Source: an uncultured Blautia sp. | Lineage (GTDB): Bacteria; Bacillota; Clostridia; Lachnospirales; Lachnospiraceae | Direction of reading: 5' to 3' | NCBI GenBank assembly: GCA_934402155.1 | Contig: CAKRTP010000039.1 | Coordinates: 1-15,618, forward strand | DNA: 15,618 bases | Notes under the pieces: generated by a model | Databases searched by the model: none | What the model was told of the DNA's origin: nothing | Seen by the model: only the letters and a program-made list of their open reading frames with translations | In this document: one piece after another, positions 1 to 6,067 of the stretch | Layout of the letters: each line of letters begins with the position of its first letter | Position numbering within the stretch: the first letter of the stretch is position 1 | Made by a program: the position numbers and the translations under genes

Positions 1-372
1 GAAGAAGAAATCTCCGAACTTGATGATGATGAGAAAAAAATGTTCCTGGAAGATCTGGGGCTTACAGAATCAGGTCTTGAAAAGCTGGTAAGAGCAAGCT
101 ACAGCCTTCTGGGACTTATGAGTTTCCTTACATCAGGAGAGGATGAGACACGTGCATGGACGATCAAGATCGGAACAAAAGCACCACAGGCAGCAGGTAA
201 GATCCATACAGACTTTGAACGTGGATTTATCAAGGCAGAGGTCGTAAATTATAAGGATCTTCTTGACTGTGGCTCCTATGCAGGTGCAAGAGAAAAAGGA
301 CTTGTCCGTATGGAGGGTAAGGAATATATTGTTCAGGATGGAGATGTGATTCTGTTCAGATTTAATGTATAA
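1..372 (+). CDS. ychF: Ribosome-binding ATPase YchF, C-terminal part (5' truncated by window)
   Basis: The reading frame is open from base 1 and ends with TAA at 370-372, giving the last 123 residues; the true start lies outside the window. The visible part matches the C-terminal helical region and TGS domain of the Obg-like YchF/OLA1 family. The segments ESGLEKLVRASYSLLGL, FLTSGEDETRAWTI, FERGFIKAEVV and QDGDVILFRFNV are near-universal in that family. YchF binds ATP rather than GTP and associates with ribosomes; the nucleotide-binding domain is not in view. The next gene begins 12 bases after the stop, so the two are probably co-transcribed. Confidence 0.95.
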   Translation, partial: EEEISELDDDEKKMFLEDLGLTESGLEKLVRASYSLLGLMSFLTSGEDETRAWTIKIGTKAPQAAGKIHTDFERGFIKAEVVNYKDLLDCGSYAGAREKGLVRMEGKEYIVQDGDVILFRFNV

Positions 373-384
373 TGAAGGTGTTTT

Positions 385-1473
385 ATGAATATGTCGATTC
401 GTTTTCCGCATCTTGGTATTAATTTTGGATATGTGGGTGAAACTGTTTCGTTTTTTGGACATGAATGTACAATATATGGGATAATTATGGCGGCAGGACT
501 GCTTCTTGGTCTGGCAGTTATCATACTTCAGGCAAAACGCAGCAATCAGAATCAGGATCTGTACCTGCAGGCATTGATCCCGGGCATTCTTTTTGGTGTA
601 GTCAGTGCAAGGGTCTGCTATGTGGCAATGCATTGGAGCTTTTTTGAGGAAGAGTCGTCCCGGGCAGTCTGGGATTTGAGAACAGGAGGGATGTCCTTTT
701 GGGGCGGACTTCTTGGCGGAGTGATCGCGATCATGATCTTCTGCAAAATCAGGAAATTGTCTTTTGGCAGAATAGCAGATACTGTCAGTATCGGACTGGT
801 GTCCGCTCAGATGCTTAGTGTCTGGGGGAATTTTTTCAGCAGAGAATTTATCGGAGAATATACGGACAGTATTTTTGCGATGCAGATTCCTTCAGGGATT
901 GTTGGAAATGGTGAACTGACAGAAAAAATGCAGGAACATCTGGTAAGAATCGGAGAGACCTCTTATGTGCAGGTGCATCCACTGTTTTTTTATGAGAGCA
1001 TCTGGTGTCTGATCCTGCTACTGGTTCTTCTGGCTTACAACCGGAAAAAGAAATTTCAGGGTGAGATATTCATGAGATATCTGGCAGGATACAGTCTTGG
1101 AAATGCAGGAATCGAGTATCTTCGTGCAGATAAAATATGTATTCCGGGAACCGGGATTTCTGTTCTCCTGCCTGTTTATCTGGGATTATTTGTGATATTC
1201 AGTATCGTTTCGGCGGTGCGTCGTATTCTTTCAAAGAAAAGAGAAAAAATTCACAGACGCAGACGGGAGCAGAGATACAATTCCGAAGAAAAAACATCGA
1301 AAAGTTACGAAGATATGCAGAGTTTCCAAAATGTCAGGGATGAGTTTCAGGAAATTTTTTCGGAAGCATCCGGACAGATGTCAGAAAGGGAGACAGATGT
1401 TTCTCAAAAATCCGACGAATTATCGAAAACGATTTCAGATTCCGAACAAGTGAAAAATGAAATGAAATATTAA
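385..1473 (+). CDS. lgt: Prolipoprotein diacylglyceryl transferase (Lgt) family protein, divergent at catalytic arginines
   Basis: A 362-residue polytopic membrane protein. Lgt transfers diacylglycerol from phosphatidylglycerol to the lipobox Cys of prolipoproteins at the outer face of the membrane. Family landmarks are present: IYGIIMAAG near the N-terminus (the conserved Tyr), SARVCYVAMHW, GGMSF, WGNFFSREFIG (Asn149, Glu154, Gly157), HPLFFYESIW, and IEYLRAD (Glu244). Against the classical enzyme, however, GRxGNF reads SVWGNF (Val146 where E. coli has Arg143), the GRF.IE segment reads GNAGIE (Asn240 where E. coli has Arg239), and the usual SFHGG reads SFWGG (Trp106 for His103). After about residue 280 there is a highly charged, probably cytoplasmic tail of some 80 residues, longer than usual. 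The start is ATG 385 with GAAGGTG at 374-380. Membership of the Lgt fold is clear; catalytic activity is doubtful and the symbol means family only. Confidence 0.85.
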   Translation: MNMSIRFPHLGINFGYVGETVSFFGHECTIYGIIMAAGLLLGLAVIILQAKRSNQNQDLYLQALIPGILFGVVSARVCYVAMHWSFFEEESSRAVWDLRTGGMSFWGGLLGGVIAIMIFCKIRKLSFGRIADTVSIGLVSAQMLSVWGNFFSREFIGEYTDSIFAMQIPSGIVGNGELTEKMQEHLVRIGETSYVQVHPLFFYESIWCLILLLVLLAYNRKKKFQGEIFMRYLAGYSLGNAGIEYLRADKICIPGTGISVLLPVYLGLFVIFSIVSAVRRILSKKREKIHRRRREQRYNSEEKTSKSYEDMQSFQNVRDEFQEIFSEASGQMSERETDVSQKSDELSKTISDSEQVKNEMKY

Positions 1474-1481
1474 AATTTAAT

Positions 1482-1525
1482 GGGAAGATTCCTTTGCAAA
1501 ATGCGAGGAAACTTCCCTTTTTTTT
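1482..1525 (+). terminator. Rho-independent terminator after the ychF-lgt unit
   Basis: GGGAAG (1482-1487), an A, and TTCCT (1489-1493) pair with AGGAA (1506-1510), an A, and CTTCCC (1512-1517). This gives an 11-bp stem with a single A-A mismatch, followed directly by eight T (1518-1525). It separates lgt from the promoter of the division cluster. Confidence 0.92.
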
Positions 1526-1571
1526 GCTTGGAAAAGAGCGTTGTGCAAGGCAAAAAAACTCAGATTCCCAC

Positions 1572-1600
1572 TTGTAATTTAGCACTAAATGGGGTAGAAT
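1572..1600 (+). promoter_or_regulatory. Candidate sigma-A promoter of the mraZ division cluster
   Basis: TTGTAA (1572-1577) and TAGAAT (1595-1600) are separated by exactly 17 bases. The expected start site is around 1607, directly before the GTGG operator repeats, as in other mraZ promoters. It lies 47 bases after the lgt terminator, so it is probably the main entry point for the cluster. Confidence 0.72.
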
Positions 1601-1610
1601 AATTTCATAA

Positions 1611-1655
1611 GTGGTAGAAAGTGGTGAATAGTGGTGGGGAATGGAGGGAATGTGG
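1611..1655 (+). promoter_or_regulatory. MraZ operator: 10-bp-spaced TGG direct repeats
   Basis: GTGG occurs at 1611, 1621 and 1631, and ATGG at 1641, so the TGG cores are exactly 10 bases apart (1612, 1622, 1632, 1642); a further GTGG begins at 1652, one base out of phase. The E. coli MraZ operator is described as TGGGN direct repeats separated by 5 bases, the same periodicity. The array sits just after the predicted transcription start and upstream of mraZ, as expected for autorepression. The identification is by pattern and context. Confidence 0.75.
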
Positions 1656-1676
1656 CAGACCTGACAGCTCCACCTG

Positions 1677-1706
1677 AAAAGCACGAAGGGGAGAATCGTG
1701 CTTTTT
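1677..1706 (+). other. Perfect 10-bp hairpin in the mraZ leader (possible attenuator)
   Basis: AAAAGCACGA (1677-1686) pairs perfectly with TCGTGCTTTT (1696-1705) around a 9-base purine-rich loop, AGGGGAGAA. A T-run follows (1702-1706, partly inside the stem), and the mraZ ribosome binding site comes 7 bases later. It has the shape of a short intrinsic terminator but the T-run is only five long. It could be an attenuator or a simple 5' stabiliser; no decision is possible from sequence. Confidence 0.5.
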
Positions 1707-1723
1707 GAGAGTAGGTGAGTTTT

Positions 1724-2155
1724 ATGTTCATGGGAGAATACAATCATACAATAGACGCGAAGGGGCGTCTGATCATTCCCGCCAGGTTCAGAGAACTCCT
1801 GGGAGAAGAGTTCATTCTGACAAAGGGTCTGGATGGTTGTCTTTCTATCTATCCGCTGGATGAGTGGAATGCATTTGAAACGAAACTCAGAGCCTTACCA
1901 CTTACAAATAAAAATGCGCGAACCTTCACACGTTTCTTTGTAGCAGGTGCCACAAACTGTGAACTGGACAAGCAGGGGAGAATTCTTGTGCCTCAGACAC
2001 TAAGGGAGTTTGCGGGTCTGGAGAAAGAAGTGGTACTCACAGGAAATCTGGACCGGATCGAAATCTGGAGCAAGGAAAAGTGGAGCGAGAACTGCGATTA
2101 TGGTGATATGGATAATATTGCAGAAAGCATGCAGGATATGGGTATCATCATTTGA
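1724..2155 (+). CDS. mraZ: Transcriptional regulator MraZ
   Basis: A 143-residue protein, the usual length for MraZ. It is a DNA-binding repressor related to AbrB/SpoVT that forms a ring-shaped oligomer and controls the division and cell wall cluster. Two MraZ repeats are visible: [21 protein letters not shown] at the N-terminus and [22 protein letters not shown] in the second half, each with the family DxxGR(I/L)xxP signature. I chose ATG 1724 (MFMGEY...) because family members begin MFMGEY and AGGTGAG at 1713-1719 is a suitable ribosome binding site. An in-frame GTG at 1715 would overlap that site. It is the first gene after the 10-bp repeat operator, which is probably its own target. Confidence 0.95.
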   Translation: MFMGEYNHTIDAKGRLIIPARFRELLGEEFILTKGLDGCLSIYPLDEWNAFETKLRALPLTNKNARTFTRFFVAGATNCELDKQGRILVPQTLREFAGLEKEVVLTGNLDRIEIWSKEKWSENCDYGDMDNIAESMQDMGIII

Positions 2156-2191
2156 GCATTACGCCGGAAAGAAATCCAACAGGAGACGGAT

Positions 2192-3154
2192 ATGGAATTC
2201 AAACACAAATCTGTATTACTGGAAGAAACCATTGATGGTCTGAACATCAGACCGGAGGGAATCTACGTGGATGGAACGCTGGGAGGAGCAGGACACGCAA
2301 GTGAAGTGTGCCGTAGACTTTCTGCCAAGGGGAGATTTATTGGCATAGATCAGGACCAAGACGCAATAGTTGCTGCGAGTGAAAGGCTGGCTGCCTATGA
2401 GGACAGAGTGACGATCATTCGCAGCAATTATTGTTACATGGCTAATGAACTGCATAACCTGGGAATTCAGAAAGTCAATGGAATTGTTCTGGATTTAGGA
2501 GTTTCATCTTATCAGCTGGACAATGAGGAACGGGGATTTACCTATCGGGTAGATGCACCTCTGGATATGAGAATGGATCAGAGACAGAGCCGTACCGCTG
2601 CTGATATTGTCAATGGTTACGAAGAAAAAGAACTGTACCGTATCATCCGTGATTACGGTGAAGATAAATTTGCAAAGAACATAGCGAAACACATTGTGGC
2701 TGCCCGTGCACAGGAACCTATCCGCACGACCGGAGAACTGACAGAGATCATCCGTCAGTCTATTCCAATGAAGATTCAGGCAACCGGAGGACATCCGGCC
2801 AAGAGAACTTTTCAGGCGATCCGGATCGAGCTGAACAGGGAACTTGATGTTCTGAGAGAGTCACTGGATGGAATGATCGACCTTCTTGATGATGGAGGCA
2901 GGATCTGTATTATTACATTCCATTCACTGGAGGATCGTATTGTCAAGACGATTTTCCGCAAAAATGAAAATCCCTGTACATGTCCGCCGGATTTTCCGGT
3001 ATGTGTATGTGGCAAAAAGTCCAAAGGAAAAGTTATCACCAGAAAGCCTATTCTTCCAAGTACAACAGAGCAGGAAGAAAACCCAAGATCTAAGAGTGCA
3101 AAACTAAGGATTTTTGAGAGAAGATTTTCGGTTGCTGCGAATGGAATGAAATAA
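2192..3154 (+). CDS. rsmH: 16S rRNA (cytosine1402-N4)-methyltransferase RsmH
   Basis: A 320-residue protein, within the usual 310-320 range. RsmH uses S-adenosylmethionine to methylate N4 of C1402 in the 16S rRNA decoding centre. The SAM-binding loop DGTLGGAGH is at residues 27-35. Other signatures are [11 protein letters not shown] followed by RGFTYR and [16 protein letters not shown], the Cys cluster [14 protein letters not shown], and a C-terminal KPILPS...RSKSAKLR segment. The ribosome binding site AGGAGA (2181-2186) is 5 bases before ATG 2192. It follows mraZ by 36 bases, the conserved order in most bacteria. Confidence 0.97.
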   Translation: MEFKHKSVLLEETIDGLNIRPEGIYVDGTLGGAGHASEVCRRLSAKGRFIGIDQDQDAIVAASERLAAYEDRVTIIRSNYCYMANELHNLGIQKVNGIVLDLGVSSYQLDNEERGFTYRVDAPLDMRMDQRQSRTAADIVNGYEEKELYRIIRDYGEDKFAKNIAKHIVAARAQEPIRTTGELTEIIRQSIPMKIQATGGHPAKRTFQAIRIELNRELDVLRESLDGMIDLLDDGGRICIITFHSLEDRIVKTIFRKNENPCTCPPDFPVCVCGKKSKGKVITRKPILPSTTEQEENPRSKSAKLRIFERRFSVAANGMK

Positions 3155-3184
3155 AGCAGGGAGTATAGGAGTTGAAAGGCGTAG

Positions 3185-3730
3185 ATGGAAAGAACAAACA
3201 GGGCAGTTACAAACAGAAAAAATAAAGTAAATGTAAGAAATGCCCGTGGAATGTATGTAGATGGAAATACAGTGAGAAGAATGCAGGAGATGCCGGTGCG
3301 TAAGCCGCCGGCTTCGAGAGAGCAGTCTCTGAAACACAGCAGCACAACACGCACAGTGACAGTAGGAAAGCAGGGAGTCAGCCGGGAAACCAGACGAAAT
3401 CGTGAAAAGGCGATGGGGATGGGTCGCGGATTTGTGACATTTCTGGCAGTTGTAAGCGTGGCGGTGCTGTTCTGCTGTGTAAATTACCTTCAGCTTAAGG
3501 CTGAACTGACAGGTAAGATCAAGACAGTGGCAAATCTGGAATCTGAGTGGTCTCAGCTTAAGGAAGAGAATGATGCATATGAGAGTCAGGTGACTTCAGA
3601 AGTTGATCTGAACCAGATCAAGAAGATTGCTATCGGCCGTCTGGGAATGAGTTATCCGACTGACAGTCAGAAAAAAACTTACAGTGTACCAAGCAGCAGT
3701 TACGTAAGACAGTACCAGGATGTACCCTGA
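3185..3730 (+). CDS. ftsL: FtsL-like cell division protein
   Basis: A 181-residue bitopic protein. It has a long basic N-terminal cytoplasmic region (residues 1-80), one transmembrane helix around 82-103 (GFVTFLAVVSVAVLFCCVNY), then a short extracytoplasmic coiled-coil segment around 104-150 (LKAELTGKIKTVANLESEW...) and the IKKIAIGRLGMSYP motif common in FtsL/DivIC-type proteins. FtsL bridges FtsQ/DivIB, DivIC and the septal transpeptidase. Sequence identity is low in this family, so the call rests on topology, coiled coil and position between rsmH and the PBP gene. The start is ATG 3185, with AAAGG at 3175-3179 and AGGAG further upstream; the frame is closed at 3173-3175. The N-terminal tail is longer than in B. 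subtilis FtsL. Confidence 0.85.
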   Translation: MERTNRAVTNRKNKVNVRNARGMYVDGNTVRRMQEMPVRKPPASREQSLKHSSTTRTVTVGKQGVSRETRRNREKAMGMGRGFVTFLAVVSVAVLFCCVNYLQLKAELTGKIKTVANLESEWSQLKEENDAYESQVTSEVDLNQIKKIAIGRLGMSYPTDSQKKTYSVPSSSYVRQYQDVP

Positions 3731-3747
3731 AAGCAAGAGGTGAGAAT

Positions 3748-6003
3748 TTGAGTAATACCAGACCGAGGAAACGTAAAAAACCTCAACCCAAAATTAATTA
3801 TACAATGAGGGGAAAGCTAGTAGGACTATTTGCAGTAGTAATACTAGCTTTAGTTTGTTTGTTGGGCAGAATTACCTACATTAATGCAACCAGCGGAACA
3901 AAATATAAAAAACGAGTACTTCTGCAGGCACAGCAGACATATCAGAGCAGTGTGCTTCCGGCAAAGCGCGGTGATATTTATGACCGAAACGGAAATATCC
4001 TTGCCACAAGTCAGAAGGTCTACAGTGTGATCATGGACTGCAAGGAGATCAATGATGAAAAGCATGATTATGTGGATGCGACGGTAAAGGCACTTGTAGA
4101 AGTGCTGGGGCTTGATGAGGAGGATATACGTTCCAGACTTACAGATCCGGCAACAAGTTCCAGTCAGTATCAGATCCTCAAAAAAGAACTGACGATGGAT
4201 CAGAAAAAAGCGTTTGAAGAATATAAGGATCCAGGCGAGGACAGCGGACTTTCCGACAGTGAACTGAAGGAGAGGGCAAATATTCAGGGGATCTGGTTTG
4301 AAGAAGATTATCTGCGGATCTATCCGTTTAATGATCTTGCCTGTGATACGATAGGATTTACACTCTCCAGAGAAACAGCGGACAGTGGTCTGGAAGGATA
4401 TTACAACAGTACGCTGATGGGGACAGATGGCCGCCAGTATGGATATATTAATGATGAATCGGATGCGGAGCAGACAATCATGGAACCGGTATCCGGAGAC
4501 AGTATTGAAACTTCGCTGGATGTAGGTGCACAGCAGATCGTAGAAAAATATGTCAATGGCTTTAAAGCCAGCATGGGAGCCAAAAATATCGGTGTGATCG
4601 CGATGAAGCCATCAACCGGAGAGATCATTGCCATGGATGGAGGAGATCGTTACGATCTGAATGAACCCAGAGATATGTCAGAGGTATATTCTCAGTCAGA
4701 AATTGATGCCATGTCAGATGAAGAGACAGTAACAGCTTTGAATGCCATGTGGAGTAATTTTTGCGTGACAGATGCATTTGAGGCAGGATCAGTTGTAAAA
4801 CCGATCGTTATGGCAGGAGCACTGGAGAAGGGCAAGATTTCAGCATCTGATACATTCACCTGTGATGGTGGAGAAACCTTTGGTGCAAACGGAGATACCT
4901 ATATCAAATGTGCAGTCTGGCCGGATGCACATGGAACGGAAACGCTCAGAGAAGTTATTGCGAACTCCTGTAATGATGGCATGATGCAGATCGCTGCAAG
5001 GATGGGAACGGAAGCCTTTCTGAAAGCACAGAGTTTGTTTAATTTCGGTTCCCGTACAGGAATCGACCTTCCGAATGAAGGGGCCGGTGTTATCCATACG
5101 ACAGAAACTATGGGAGAGACTGAGCTTGCCTGCTCTGCATTCGGGCAGGGATTTACCTGTACGATGCTTCAGGAGATCAACGCAATGTGTTCAGTTATCA
5201 ACGGAGGATATTATTATCAGCCGCATCTGGTAACCGCGATCAAGGACAGCAGCGGAGGTACTGTCAGGACGATCGATCCGATACTTCTCAAACAGACAAT
5301 CTCTTCTGACATTTCAGCCGATATCCGTTCCTATATGCAGGCCAGTGTTCAGGAAGGTACCAGCCGTACCTCAAAGATACAGGGATACAGTTCTGGTGGT
5401 AAAACAGGTACAGCGGAGAAACTTCCGCGAGGAAACAAAAAATATATCGTTTCTTTTATTACTTTTGCACCGGTGGATGACCCGCAGGTGCTCCTGTATG
5501 TGGTTGTAGATGAACCGAATGCGGAGGAACAGGCAGACAGTAAATATCCTCAGTATATTGCACAGGGAATTTTGTCGGAACTTCTGCCATATCTGAATGT
5601 TGCGCCGGATGAGTCTGAGGATGGTGTGATTCCAAAGACAGAACTGTGGGAAGGATTCAATGGAAAGCTTGTTGATGTTTCCGGAAGCAGTATTGATGAA
5701 AGCGGCAATCTCACGGATGGAAATGGAAACCTTGTGGATCTGGATGGAAACAGGATCGATACAAATGGATATCTTCTGCAGGATAACGGGGATTACGTTA
5801 CAGATGAGAACGGGCAATATGTAAAATCTCAGAATCTGGGAACGACAATCTATGCCGGTTCTGAACAGACAGAAAATGATCTGAAAGAAGCAATTTCAGA
5901 TACAAATGTGCCGGAACCGCCGCAGGATGATGAAGAAGATACCAGGCAGGATAATAATATGGAAAGCGAAGGCCTGACAAATGAGGAGGCCGGACTGGAC
6001 TAA
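3748..6003 (+). CDS. ftsI: Class B penicillin-binding protein, FtsI/PBP2B-like septal transpeptidase with repeat tail
   Basis: A 751-residue membrane-anchored DD-transpeptidase that crosslinks peptidoglycan at the septum. It has a basic N-terminus, a transmembrane helix around 24-42, and the PBP dimerisation segment RGDIYDRNGNILATS. The transpeptidase motifs are SVVK (Ser348 nucleophile, Lys351), SCN (407-409) and KTGT (552-555). After the transpeptidase domain (to about residue 618) there is no PASTA domain. Instead there is an acidic tail with six heptad repeats (650-692) and a Glu/Asp-rich end. TTG 3748 is chosen because AGAGG (3736-3740) stands 7 bases before it; the next ATG (3805) has no good ribosome binding site and would cut into the region before the membrane helix. 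It lies 17 bases after ftsL, so it is translated from the same message. Confidence 0.9.
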   Translation: MSNTRPRKRKKPQPKINYTMRGKLVGLFAVVILALVCLLGRITYINATSGTKYKKRVLLQAQQTYQSSVLPAKRGDIYDRNGNILATSQKVYSVIMDCKEINDEKHDYVDATVKALVEVLGLDEEDIRSRLTDPATSSSQYQILKKELTMDQKKAFEEYKDPGEDSGLSDSELKERANIQGIWFEEDYLRIYPFNDLACDTIGFTLSRETADSGLEGYYNSTLMGTDGRQYGYINDESDAEQTIMEPVSGDSIETSLDVGAQQIVEKYVNGFKASMGAKNIGVIAMKPSTGEIIAMDGGDRYDLNEPRDMSEVYSQSEIDAMSDEETVTALNAMWSNFCVTDAFEAGSVVKPIVMAGALEKGKISASDTFTCDGGETFGANGDTYIKCAVWPDAHGTETLREVIANSCNDGMMQIAARMGTEAFLKAQSLFNFGSRTGIDLPNEGAGVIHTTETMGETELACSAFGQGFTCTMLQEINAMCSVINGGYYYQPHLVTAIKDSSGGTVRTIDPILLKQTISSDISADIRSYMQASVQEGTSRTSKIQGYSSGGKTGTAEKLPRGNKKYIVSFITFAPVDDPQVLLYVVVDEPNAEEQADSKYPQYIAQGILSELLPYLNVAPDESEDGVIPKTELWEGFNGKLVDVSGSSIDESGNLTDGNGNLVDLDGNRIDTNGYLLQDNGDYVTDENGQYVKSQNLGTTIYAGSEQTENDLKEAISDTNVPEPPQDDEEDTRQDNNMESEGLTNEEAGLD
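5695..5823 (+). repeat. Tandem 21-bp coding repeats (7-residue units) in the FtsI-like tail
   Basis: Six in-frame units encode DESGNLT, DGNGNLV, DLDGNRI, DTNGYLL, QDNGDYV and, after one inserted Thr, DENGQYV. Units start at 5695, 5716, 5737, 5758, 5779 and 5803. The consensus is D-x-(N/D)-G-(N/x)-(L/Y)-(V/I). The protein unit is much better conserved than the DNA, so this is an old protein repeat rather than a fresh duplication. Confidence 0.85.
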
Positions 6004-6014
6004 GGTACAGTGAT

Positions 6015-6067
6015 TCCCCCCGGGGACTGGGCATATAATAATATGACAGTCTTTGGGGGGATTTTTT
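6015..6067 (+). promoter_or_regulatory. Long hairpin with T6 that sequesters the SD of the next PBP gene; internal -10-like TATAAT
   Basis: Bases 6015-6029 pair continuously with 6047-6061: one T-A, six C-G, three G-T wobbles, then GACTG with CAGTC, 15 pairs in all. A further 5-bp stem CATAT/ATATG (6032-6036 with 6041-6045) caps it with an AATA loop. The 3' arm contains GGGGGG (6055-6060), the only ribosome binding site for ATG 6068, and TTTTTT (6062-6067) follows directly. It therefore resembles an intrinsic terminator and also masks translation initiation. TATAAT (6034-6039), or CATATAATA read as a sporulation-type -10, lies in the apical part. No convincing -35 is visible, so the promoter is only possible. 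Confidence 0.7.

Noticed and set aside
133..633. Minus-strand open frame of 166 codons opposite ychF and lgt
   Set aside because: It lies antisense to two well-supported genes, has no ribosome binding site and no recognisable protein pattern.
6053..6067. TTG 6053 as start of the SpoVD-like gene
   Set aside because: It overlaps the G6 ribosome binding site and would encode MGGFF before the normal MKK... start.
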